Below, piece after piece: positions 30,026 through 41,212 of a stretch of 64,000 bases of DNA. Numbering within the stretch: the stretch's first letter is position 1; each line of letters starts with the position of its first letter. This DNA is from Mantamonas sphyraenae (taxonomy: Eukaryota > CRuMs > Mantamonadidae): positions 124,001-188,000 of the forward strand of contig JAPMXV010000029.1 in the NCBI GenBank assembly GCA_026936335.1. The letters are read 5' to 3'. The notes under the pieces were generated by a model. That model saw only the letters and a list, made by a program, of their open reading frames with translations. It searched no databases and had not been told where the DNA came from. The position numbers and the translations under genes were made by a program.

Positions 30026-33000
30026 ATGGACGACTCTCCCGAAGCTGACCTTCACAACCTCAAGCGCCACTTTGAGGGTCTCTTGGCCAGCAAGAACAAC
30101 GAGGTAAGCCCACCCACGACCCCCCCTCTTGCCTTTTCCCCACCCCCTCATCCCAACCCCCCCTGACCCCACCACCCCCCCTCCCCAACCCCTCCAACCC
30201 CGCCCCCCCCCGCCCCCTCCCCCCCCCCCCCCCTCCCAGATCGCCAACCTCAAGGCCCAACTCGGCGAATCCAACTCCACCCCGTCCCACTCTGAACCTG
30301 CCGACTCGGACGCCGCTGCCATTGCAGAGACTGAAGCCGTCGCTGTCCTTGACGAGCTCAACCAGCTCTCTGTCCTCATCAACGACGAGCTCGAATCCAT
30401 CAGTTCCTTCTTGCGCATTGAAAAGGCAAAGGTAAGCACTGTGCATATCCCCCCATTCACCAGCCAGGGCCCCCCCCCCGTGTCAGCTTCCTCCTTTCAT
30501 CCGCGACCACTTTTCACAACCGGCATCCCCCACCGCCCCGCACCTCCTCACACTCCGACCCCCCTGCCCATCGCCACAGCAACTCAAGCTCGAAAAGCGC
30601 CAAAATGTCCAAGACGCCGTTGTCTCAAAGGTACCCCTCCCTCCCACACCCTCCGCCCACCTTTTCTTTTCCGCCCACCTGCCCCCCCCCCTGCTTTTCC
30701 CTCCCAATCCAAATCCCCCCCTCCCACTCCCTCCCCCACTCCCTCCCATCCCTCCCCCACCCAATCCCCCCCCCCCCCACCACCCCCACTCACCCCTCCC
30801 CCCCCCCCTCCTCCTTCCCCCCCACTCCCAGCTCGACCACGAAGAAACAACCGGAGGTGCAATCCGAGAATCCCTCGTCCCACCCGGCGCCAGCCAGGCG
30901 GACCTCTTCACTGCCCTCAACCTCAACGGACTGGAACTCGAAGCCGACCGCCCCTACGCCATCGCCCTGGTCACCTGGGACGAGCACGAATACGACGGCC
31001 TGCAGCTCTCGGTGTACTCGCCCTCGGGGCTGGTCATGGACGAAAACGACACCCCGTTTGACGCCTGCTGGCTCGTCATGGAACACTTTGTTGAAGGCGG
31101 AGGCTACATCTGCGCCGTCTTTGACCTCGCCTTGGCTGCCGACGTGCCCGACCTCGCCTCGCTCGACCTCGTCATCACCCTGCCCCAGGGCATCGACGCA
31201 GAACTGTCCACCCTATGCCTTTCCCTGGTCCAGGTCAACAACGACGCCACCGACGAGAGCCGCCCGCACGACATTTGGCTCGAGGCCTCGGGTGGCTTTG
31301 GCAACCATTGGCTCGTCGGACGCCTCGCCCTGCAGCCCCAGTCCGCCAACTTTGACATGCTCTACGAGACACGCGTCCACTCCCTCCCGTCCGACCTCAA
31401 CTTTGCTGCCGTCGTCGAGTTTGACGAGGTCCGCTACCTCAAGCACGTCCACAAGGAGATTGCTCGCATTGTCAAGCGCAAGAACGCAACCATCCAGGAC
31501 ATCCACAGGCAGCTCAGCATGGAGCAGATCAAGGCCCGCCGCCTCGAATCCGAGCTCTCCGCCCTCACAGAGGATTACAACCTCACCGTCCAAGAGTTCC
31601 ACGGCAAAGAGGACGAGCTCAAGGCCATCAACGCCCTCCTCCGCGACCAGGAGGACTCCCTGCAGACAAAGAGCACCCAGCTCGCACAGAGTGGCGACAT
31701 AGTCGACAAGGCCCACACACGCCTCGCCGACCTCGACGCACAGCTCCTCGACGCACAGACTCAGGCCGACCAGCTTCGCACAGAGCGTGCCCAGCTTGCC
31801 GAGGAGCTTGCCATCCACGAGGCCCACCTTGCTGCCGCCGCAGACTCTGCCGAGCTCGACGCCCTCGTTGCAGACACTGCCGCACGCATTGCTGCCATCG
31901 ACACAGACCTTGCCCACTGCGCAGCCACACAGACCCAGGCAGGCGCAGACAAGGCCACCCTTGCACACGACCTCGTCCGTGACCTCGGCACCGTCCTGCA
32001 CGTCTTTGGCACCCTCAACTCAGACACTGCCTTTGCAGACGCAAACATGGAGCTCGAGTCCGCCATGGCCTACCAGGGCCCCGTCGTCCAGGTGCCCCAG
32101 GTCGGCCTCCAGCAGTATGTCTTCCAGCGTGCCGGTTTCTACGGCGACCGCGTCGCCCTCATCGACTCGGCCTCGGGCCAGCAGGTCACCTACGCCGAGC
32201 TCCAGACCATGGTCCGTCTCCTCGCTGGCAACCTCACCAACCTCGGCTTCATTGCAGGCGACACCATGGCTGTCCATCTCCAAAACACCATCCAGTACGC
32301 CGTCATTGTGCACGCCGTCGCCGTCATCGGTGGCATCGTCTGTCCCGTCAACCCGGCCCTCAGCCCCGAGCAGCTCCACTACCAGCTCTACGATTGCGAG
32401 GCACGCTTCCTCGTCACCCACCTCGAGCTCTCTGCCGCTGCCTCGGCCGCCGCAGAGGGCACCGACGTCGCACAGGTCATTGTCGTCGCCCAGAACCCCG
32501 AGCAGGAGGCCACCCAAGTCCCAGGCATCGTCTGGTACGGCTCCCTCTTTGACCCCAGCTTCCAGGCACCCGTCGTCCACATCGACTCTCAGCGCGACAC
32601 TGCGTTTCTCCTCTACACCAGCGGCACCTCTGGTCAGATCAAGGGTGTTCTCCTCACCCACCAGATGGTCATCACGGGCCTCAAGCTCACCGCAGACATG
32701 GACCTCGTCGCCAAGGACGACGTCCTCCTCAGCACCGCTCCCTTTGCCTCGCCCCTCGCCCTCTACCTCGGTCTCAACCTCGCCCTCATCAAGGGCGCCA
32801 CCCTCGTCGGCCTCAAGCGTGCCAGCATCGAAAACGTCGTCGCTGCCATCGAGACCCACCACGTGACCACCCTTCTCACCCTGCCCCCGTTCATGCAGTC
32901 TCTCGTCCGCTACCCCATCGTCCGCGACTACGACCTCTCCTCCCTCCACACCCTCATCAGCTCCGGCGCACCCATCGGCGACCAGTTCCCGCCCATGTGT

Positions 33001-36000
33001 GCCCGTCGCTTCAACGCAACCGTGTACAACGCCCACTGCCTCGCCGAGGTCGCTGGCATCCTCTCGGTCGCTCCCGTCGCCACTCCCGACGACGCCTCCT
33101 CCCCGTCCACTCCCACCGTCGGCTTCCCGCCCGCCCAGGGCGTCCAGGTGCGCATCCGCGACCCGCACACAAACGCCCTCCTCGACAGCGACGCCGACGG
33201 CGACGACGACAAGCAGCAGCACGTCGCTCCGGGCACCCTCGGCGAGCTCGAGATCCGTGCTCCCCATGTCCTGCGCGAGTACTGGAACCACGTCGATCTC
33301 ACCAACCAGGTCCTCGACACCGACGGCTGGTTCAAGACCGGCGACATTGTCGCCATCACCGACGATGGCCTCCTCAACCCTGTCGACCGCGTCGAAAACA
33401 TGATCACCTCCTCTGGCCGCCGCATCCTGCCCGCCGCCATCGAGGCCATCATCCTCACCCTCGACGGCGTCAAGGACGTCGCCGTCATCGGCAGCCCCAG
33501 CGTCCCCGAAGGCGAGGTTGTCAAGGCCCTCATTGTCTCGGACCTCTACGACTCGGACGAAGAATCCGACGAATCCGACGACGACGAGGACCAGACCTCC
33601 TCCTCCTCCTCCCCTCCTACCACCTCCTCCCCTCCTACCACCACCACCTCCTCCAACCACCCCATCCTCGACACAATCAACGCCGCCCTGGCCTCTGCAG
33701 GCATCGTCGACGCAGAGTCCAACCCCATCCACGTGCACCGCGTCGAATTCATCGACGACATCCCGCACCAAACCTCGGGCCAGGTTGTGCGTGACGAGCT
33801 CAAGAAGCGCGAACTGGACGTGCACCCCATCACCTTTGGCACGCCTGCCACACGCTCCACAGACGCTTCCAACGACACCCTCAGCGCCCTGCTCTTCCCT
33901 GCCCTCGATGCTGCCATGCCCGAGAACCTCGCCGTCGTCGACGGCTCCACAGGACGTCGCATGGACTACGCAACCCTCCTCATGGAGGTCGACCGTGCCG
34001 CGGCCAACCTCTACATGGCTGGCCTGCGCCCCGACAAGGTCTTTGCCATTGCCGCTCCCAACACGTCCCACTACGCCACCCTCTTTCTCGCATGCCTCAA
34101 GATCGGCGCCGTCTTTTGTCCCCTCTACCCGCGCAACGACGTCGACGACCTCTACGCACAGCTCATCGAGACACGCGCAGAGTTTGTGGTCACCGTGCCT
34201 GCCCTCGCCAACTCGCTCCAGCACGCCATCGAGCGTGTCAAAGCCGAAATGGCAAAGGAGGTGGAGGAGGCCGAAATGGAAGGCGACGACGATTGGTCCA
34301 ATTCCCTCCCCACGCCTCCTCGCGTGTGGGTCTTTGGCCGCTACAAGGGCTTCGACCAGTACCAGTCGCTTCTGGCCGAGGCCACCAGCGTGGAACTGCC
34401 CACGCACACGCCGCAGCCCAACGACATTGCCGTGTACATGCGCACCAGTGGCACCATGGACGAAAGCAAGATGCTGGGTCTGTCCCATCTCAACATTGCC
34501 GCCGCCCTGCGTTCCTACGCAGACTACGTCGACCCGGCCGATGTCGTCCTCCTCGGCGTGCCCATGTACAACGTGTTGGGTCTCGTCAACGGACTCCTGT
34601 CCACTCTTTACGCCGGCGCCTCCGCCGTCGTCATCCCCACCTTTGACGCCTTTGCCTTTGGCCAGCTTGCACAGGACACCCAGGCCTCCGTTGCCTACCT
34701 TGTCCCGCCCAACATCACACGCATGCTTCGCTACCCCGACCGCGACGCCCTGCGCACCCAACTCGCCTCTCTCGACCGCCTCCACGTAGGCTACGCCGCA
34801 CAGGACCTGCGCGACGCAAAGGACTTTTTCGCTGCCTTTGCCAAGCCCGTCCTGCCCGTGTTTTCCATGAGCGAAATGAGCGGCATCTGCTTCGTCATGC
34901 CCTCTTCCGTCTTCAACAAGGCCATCCAGGGTGCCCAGGACGAGTCCTCCGTGCGTGGCCAGCGCTTCGACACCAACCTGGCCGTCGGTCAACCCCTGCC
35001 GGGCATCGAGGTCATGATCACCGACGTCGCCGAAGAGCGTGACGACGGCGAACCGCGACAGCTCGGCTACGACGCACCGGGGCTCATTTGCCTGCGTGGC
35101 CAACACGTCATGCTTGGCTACCTCGAGCACGAGAGTGAAATCAGCGACGACGGCTGGCTCCGCACGGGCGACTACGGCTACGTCGACCGCGACGGCCAGC
35201 TGCACATCATGGACCGCTACCTCGACCTCATCAACTCGGACGGCTACGTCGTGTCCCCCGCCGAGATGGAGTCGCTCTTTGTCAGCCACCGTTGTGTCAA
35301 GGCCGCCGGCGTCACCTCCATCGAAAAGGTCGTCACCGACGAGCTGGGCAACGAGGACATCGAACGCTGGGTCACTGCCTTTGTCCAGCTGCGTCGACAC
35401 GCCCCGCGTGTGTCGGAAGCCTACCTGAAAAAGTGGTACAACGACAGGCAGCCACGCCACAAGGAGGTCGACCACGTCGTCATTGTGCGCTACGTGCCAA
35501 AGTCCTCCCAGGGCCGCCTCCTGCGCAAGAACCTCATCCAGCCCGAGTACATCGAAAGCATCCAGGCCGCCCTCAGCGCAGGACCGGGCGACCAGGAGAT
35601 TGGTCTGGAGGAGTTTGAGCAGATGGACGAGCTGCAACTCGACGGCGACGCCGTGCACAGCGAGGACGAAATCGAAAACCAGGACCACACCCTCGTGGGC
35701 ACCTTTGACGAGAGTGGTCCCCTGCTCATCGAGAACCTGCAGATGACCGGGGAGGCGGTGGAGGGACGCACCCTGCGTGTCACCGCCGACTTTTCCCACA
35801 CCGACGAGGCCAAGAACCAGTTCTCCTGGTGGCGCAAGAAGCCCAGCAGCAAAAAGTTCAAGCGTGTCAAGAATCGCACCACCCACGAGTACCGCCTGGT
35901 CGCCAGCGACGTCGGCGCACTCATCCAGTGCCGCGTCGTGCCGTTTGAGCGCGACTCGGGCGAGCAGGGCGCCACCGCAAAGGTGCAGAGCAGGCAGGTG

Positions 36001-36987
36001 GAACGTTCCCAGCCCGCTTTCACCCAACTGTGGGTCGAAGCAGGCATCAACCACCTTCAGCCCATGGTCATCGGCTCCAAGTTTATTGGCGGCACCCCGG
36101 GCGCACACAAGGTCGTGTGGATGCGCAAGTATGCCGACGAGGACTGGGAACCCATCCCCAGCGCAACCAAGATGGAGTACCAGCCCACCGCCTTGGATCT
36201 GCCCGCAGAGATCAAGGCTGTGGTGACCCCCGTCAACGACAAGGGCGAGACCGGCGAGCCCACCACCGTGGTTGTGGGACGCATCAAGCTGGACGAGAGC
36301 GTGCGTGCCATGGTCAAGCAGACCCAGATCAGCGGCGTGTTTGACGTGAAGAAGGTCTCGGGTGGCACGCCCCTCAAGGTCGTCTTTAACGACGAAAAGA
36401 TCAAGGTGCGCACCAAGGACGACACCACACTGGCCAAACAGGCCTTTGGGTCGGACACACGCATGTCCCTCAGCGACGCAGACGACCGCTTGTTTGTCCT
36501 CACCGTGGACGGACAAAACTTCAACCTGCAGGCCGCTTCGTCTCGCGACCGCGACGTCATGTACCTTGCGCTCACGTCGCTCAAGACCAACGCCACCGAG
36601 GGATCGTCATCCTCCTCGTCCTCGTCCTCCTCGCGCACCCCCAAGGTCATCCGCAAGGCGGCCCGTGCCACACCCATCATGAAGGCACGCAACAAGGAGC
36701 TCATGGAGCGTCGCTTTGACGTGCGCACCACCAAGCACGGCGCAGAGCTCGTGCTGCAGTTTGGCGAAAAGGTCAAGCTGCGCAACTCCATGATGGAGAC
36801 CATCGACAAGGCCCCGTTTGTCAAGACCACACGCATTCTCATCGACGAGCAAGACGACACAAAGTTTGTCCTTGACTTTGGCAAAAAGTCCCGTCGCTAC
36901 GAGCTTCGCACCCTCGACCGCGACTCGCGCGACATCATGATCCAAGCCTTCCGGGTGGCCAGCGAGCGAGCCGCTGAAAACAAATGA
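30026..36987 (+). CDS. DIP2-like protein: two adenylation domains with C-terminal Ig/AIR9-like and PH-like repeats
   Basis: Four exons (30026-30103, 30240-30431, 30580-30630, 30832-36987), all phase 0, give 2158 residues. The N-terminus is coiled coil, followed by an unrecognised domain and a second coil (KNATIQDIHRQLSMEQIKAR). Adenylation domain 1 (about 590-1000) has FLLYTSGTSGQIKGV near 700 and DGWFKTGDIV. Domain 2 (about 1040-1590) has a degenerate loop, MRTSGTMDESKMLGL, near 1308 and DGWLRTGDYGYV. Two such domains in tandem are the mark of DIP2, a fatty-acyl-AMP-ligase-like family. The C-terminus is extra. Two Ig-like AIR9/A271-type repeats (FSWWRKKP ... SDVGALIQCRVVPF, about 1740-1925) are followed by two PH-like repeats (about 1933-2027 and 2063-2158), the last ending KSRRYELRTLDRDSRDIMIQ. 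No DMAP1-binding domain was recognised. The codon third position is strongly C. Inferred role: lipid or acyl-adenylate metabolism tethered to membrane or cytoskeleton. Confidence 0.88.
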
Positions 36988-37051
36988 AGCACATTCCAGT
37001 TGGAAAACAATGAATTCGTTTGATTCGTTTGACCCACTCCAAAAACATCAC

Positions 37052-38845
37052 TCACTGAATCGTGCCCACGCCATGCGACCCTGGGAGCGCCTCGTAGTCA
37101 TCGGAACAAGGAATGGGGTCGATCCCGGCCGTGGCCGGGCCGAGCGGGCCGCTCATGTCACGCAGGGGCTTAAACACACCGCTGTGGTGGCCACTGCGCT
37201 GGGCCACACCCTTGCGCCAGATCCACAGCAGACCCAGGAAGCCCGAAATGGAGGCACCGATGAGCACGTAGAGCAGCACATAGCGGTAAAAGTCGTTGTG
37301 GCGACACGTACCCTCACACGGGTCCAACACCTGGATGATCCAGATGGCAACACCATTGGACAGTTTGTCTGTGAACGACATGGCACCGTACACAAACGCC
37401 CCACTCTCGCTGTGTTCGCCCACAATGTCTGCCGTCATGCTCAGCGCCGTCACAAGCACCATTGCCCCGGCCACACCCAGCAGCAAGCCTGTCAGAAAGG
37501 TCCACTGCCACGCGTCGGCACTCACCAGGTAGAAGCTGAGGCCCGAGGCCACGGAAAACACAAGCCCGGTCAGAAACACCTTGTGGTTGCCCACCTTTTC
37601 GTTCAGGCGCTTCAACGCACTCGTGGCCAGGAACTGGGAGCCATACACCACAAAGGGCACCTGCGCAATGGACGTCTTGGGTGCATCAAGGGTACTCAAA
37701 AGATACAGGGGCAGGTACACCTGGCTGATGTTGACAATCAACCGCGAGCTCATGTACACGACAGCCACCTGGTAGAGCTCGGGACGGAAGAGCCAGTCAC
37801 GCCACAACACCTGCTGCGTAGCCTCCTTGACTGGGATCTGCGGCTCACGCGTGCCCACCAGGAAGAAGAGCACCATGGGTGCGCCCAGCCCCACCACAAA
37901 GTACGCCAGAATCTGAAACTGCCCTGCATCCTGCGGACCCACAGAGCCACTGCCCGAACTGTCCAGCAGCCACCAGGTCAGCACAAAGATCACCACGTTG
38001 GCAGTGATCGTAAACGTGTAGCGCAGGGAGTTGAGCAACACCCGCTCCGACTCCACCGTCGTCAGTTCTGGCACAAGGCTCAGATGTCCGATCTGTGTCG
38101 AGGCCCATCCAAACTGAAGCACGGCCACAATCGTAGAGTACATGACCATCCCCTCCCAGTTCTTGTCCTTGTGGTCCCAGACGCCCGAAATGCACGGCAG
38201 GCAATTGCCCAGGATGAACGGGAAACACGCTCCCACAAGCACACTGCCAAGCAAAACCCACGTCTTTCGCCTGTCATTGCGATTTGCACGCATACATGCA
38301 CACGCAGAGCACACACGTGGTCAATCACCACATCCCCCCGTTCCCGCACCCGGGTTGGCGTCAGCGCTTGGTTTTGCTGCTTCCTTCTTGCGCGTGGATC
38401 CACCTCCCGGCGGCCACCTGTTCCACACACCGACACCTGCCCTTGCCCCCACCGGCCACACTCACCTTCCGAAGCTATTGCTTGTTTTGTCGGAGAGCAC
38501 TCCCACCGTGGGTGTGCTGTACACAAACAAGTCAAGGTCAAGGTCCAAAGGTCCGCTCACCCGTGTCAGCTCCAGTCCGGGTGCCCAGGGCCTTTCCAGC
38601 ACCCAGCGTGTGGCAACTCACCTCAATGCGTCTGCAATCTGCCCCACCAGCATCAGCACACCCGAGTCTGCACTCGACAGCTGCTCCACGCGGTGCAGGT
38701 ACACCAACAGGTACGAGAACCAACACGCGGCGCACAAATCATTCATGAAATGCCCCACGCCGTACGAAAGACGACGCAGGGGCGACAACTTGCCACGTTG
38801 GTTCACCAACGCCTGTCGCTCTTGGTCCTTGGCCCCCATTCCCAT
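37052..38845 (-). CDS. Major facilitator transporter, MFSD12-like
   Basis: Three exons on the minus strand (38845-38622, 38516-38466, 38270-37052) give 497 residues. The splices create continuous family motifs: [20 protein letters not shown] in TM1, [21 protein letters not shown] across junction 1, and [19 protein letters not shown] across junction 2. About 12 hydrophobic segments follow. The opening motif and the GQIAD...VG..SD / GRRK..W block are typical of the MFSD12/GPH-type branch of the major facilitator superfamily; in animals MFSD12 is a lysosomal/melanosomal cysteine importer. Substrate and compartment here are inferred only. The Asp/Cys-containing tail ([15 protein letters not shown]) could hold a sorting signal, but none is certain. 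It converges with the DIP2-like gene (stops 65 bp apart) and is followed upstream by a pentanucleotide repeat. Confidence 0.87.
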
Positions 38846-38930
38846 GCACGCTGGCTACAAGTGTGTTGTCGGCTTTTCTTGGGTCCAACAGGGTTCCAAT
38901 TCGCTGCTCTGCCCCCCCCCTCCCCATCCC

Positions 38931-38988
38931 CCATCCCATCCCATCCCATCCCATCCCATCCCATCCAATCCCATCCCATCCAATCCCA
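38931..38988. repeat. (CCCAT)n pentanucleotide tandem repeat
   Basis: About eleven near-perfect CCCAT/CCAAT units lie in the 145-bp gap between the transporter start (38845) and the stop of the MetRS gene (38991). Both genes are on the minus strand, so this is the promoter region of the transporter. Confidence 0.95.
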
Positions 38989-38990
38989 CA

Positions 38991-40887
38991 TCACAATTTC
39001 TCACAAAACCGCCAGTTCTTCGGAAAGAACAAACACGACGGGGCATGATACCCAGAGTGGGACAACTCGTCAGGCACGCGAAAGTGAAGATGGCGTGCAA
39101 ACCTCTCCGTCTGTGGAATGTCCAAACGCGTGAGCATCTTGGAAGCCGACTCGGGGACAACGGGCTGCAGTAGGATGCCAAACACGCGCAGGGCCTCTGT
39201 AGTGAGGAACAACACCGTGTTGAGCCTCTTTTGAGCGTCTGTGCTCACACACGCCTTCTTGGCCAGCAGCCAGGGCTCGTGATGGGAGAAATACTTGTTG
39301 GCGGCGTGCACCTGGGTCATGATGGCCTCCAGAGCACGTGACGTGTTCCCCTGAAGGTACAATGCATGCACATGCATGGGCAATCCACGCATAGCCTCTA
39401 CAAAAGCGTGTTCGTCCTGAAGCAGCGGTGCATACTCCGACGGATGCAACGTCGGCTGCACACCGTGTGCATTGATCCTCTGCGACGTCGACCGCGTGCA
39501 CAGGTTGCCCAGGGCATTGACCAGATCTGCATTGACCCGTGTGCGTATCAGGGTGTCTGAAAAGTCTGCGTCGTTCTCCAGGCTGCCATCACGCAAGAGA
39601 AAGTAGCGCACGGGATCCACTCCATACTCCTCAATCATCCCCTTGGGTTCCACCACATTGCCCAACGACTTTGACATCTTCCGTCCGTCCACCGTCCAGT
39701 GAGCGTGCGCCAACACATGCCTGGGCGGCTGCAATCCGGCACCCAGCAGAAACGCAGGCCAGTAGATGGCATGGAACTTTAGAATGTCCTTGCCAATGAT
39801 GTGATAGTCGGCAGGCCAGTGTTGGTCGTAGCCGTCGTCCGGGAACCCTGTGGCTGAGATGTACGACGTCAGGGCGTCCAGCCACACGTAGATGGTGTGG
39901 TCGGCGTTGTCTGGCACATCGATGCCCCACTCTGTGTTTTCTTTCCTGCGTGACACCGACACATCCAATGAGCTGCCCACTTGCGGGTCTTCAAACGCTT
40001 CCAGTGCTGCCATGGCCTCGTTCAGCCGTGCTTGCGGCAACACACTCGGCAGCGGCACAGACTCGGATTGGCCGTGTGACAGAGACAGCCACTCGCGCAA
40101 ACGAGGCACACTGGCCCCAAGCGTAAACTTGTAGTTTTCCTCACGCAGCCACGTCACAGGGTGACCCGATTCCAGCGAGATGGGAGGCTGATCGTCGCCT
40201 CGATGTTCCACCTGCGACTCCTTCACAAAACTCTCGTCACTCAGACAGTACCAACCCTCGTGGTGGCCCAGGTAGATCTTGTTGTTCTCCTTGAGCCGTT
40301 TCCACATGGCACGCACCGCACGCTCGTGCTCCGGTTGCTGCAGCGCGGTAGGAAATTGGACGGAAAGCGGAAGGGAGGCACTCGATGTCGTGTCAGCGTC
40401 CACACACACTCTCTCTGTGCACGCCGTCTCAGCCACTCGCTGTACTCACCGTGGTGCGCATGAATCTGTCGTAGGAGATGTTGGCCAGGTCGCACATGTC
40501 TCGAAACTGCGCCGAGTTGGCGTCGCAGAATGCTTGCACGGGTGTCCCATGGCTACGTGCAGCGCTGTGCACCTTGTCGCCATGCTCGTCTGTGCCCGTC
40601 ACAAACAGCGTCGGGGCTTCACACACCCGATGCCACCGTGCGATGGCGTCGCCCACAAGGGCGCTGTACAGGTGCCCAATGTGCGGAGCTCCGTTCACAT
40701 AAAACATGGGCGTTGTGATCAGTATCGACTTGTTGTTCACATGAGGGGCAATCGACGGCACAACTGTCTGTGCTCTCTCGTCTGCCTCCATGCTGCTGCT
40801 CGCTGTGTGCAGTTCCCGAGGCAGCGTCGCTTGTGCTCGCTGCACTGTCAACGTACAGCTTGCAGAGTGCGTCACACGTCGAAACAT
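38991..40887 (-). CDS. MARS2: Methionyl-tRNA synthetase, mitochondrial type
   Basis: Two exons on the minus strand (40887-40450 and 40337-38991), phase 0, give 594 residues. Class I signature HIGH lies in TPMFYVNGAPHIGHLYSAL and KMSKS in VDGRKMSKSLGNVVEP. The intron (112 bp, GTGAGT ... CTGCAG) joins DRFMRTT to QPEHERAVRAMWKRL, a well-conserved MetRS stretch ending in NNKIYLGHHEGWYC. The N-terminus from the chosen ATG (MFRRVTHSASCTLTVQRAQA) is basic, Ser/Thr-rich and lacks acids, as in a mitochondrial presequence. An earlier in-frame ATG at 40959 would add 24 residues of similar character. It lacks the zinc-knuckle insert and the C-terminal tRNA-binding domain, so it is the compact bacterial/mitochondrial type. 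It charges initiator and elongator tRNA-Met in the organelle. Confidence 0.92.
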
Positions 40888-41212
40888 TGCCGCAGCCCAC
40901 GCGTGCCTGTGTGCCCTGGTTTTTGCAACAATGATTGGTGGCAGTCGGGCACCCTTCATCTGCTCGATGCGGACGATGCGCCCGTCTTGCCAACCAACCG
41001 CAAACAAGTATGTTCAGACCTCCACGCATTCACTTTGTTCGATATCCACTGTCCACCCATTTCCCGTTCCCTCCATCATGCCCTTTACCCATATTATTCT
41101 ATCTCCCGCTCCCTCCTCCCGGCTTCCCTCCCAGCCTGCGGATCCGAGCGCGATACACGCGTTTTCTCTAACCCCAGATCCCTCTCCACCGCCTTTTCCC
41201 ACTCTCACAGCC
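40888..41212. promoter_or_regulatory. Head-to-head promoter region between MetRS and cathepsin genes
   Basis: 325 bp with no supported gene. An AT-richer stretch (TTTACCCATATTATTCTATC, near 41082-41102) lies about 110 bp before the cathepsin ATG and may be core promoter. An upstream in-frame ATG for MetRS at 40959 falls inside. Confidence 0.45.

Noticed and set aside
32020-36516. 1498-codon minus-strand ORF antisense to the DIP2-like gene
   Set aside because: It is a shadow caused by C-ending codons on the coding strand, which leave few stops in antisense. Its translation is Gly/Val/Asp-rich without domains, and the plus strand has clear adenylation motifs.
37010-39133. 707-codon plus-strand ORF across the transporter region
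   Set aside because: Runs through exons, introns and the CCCAT repeat alike and has no domain; the minus-strand transporter explains the locus.
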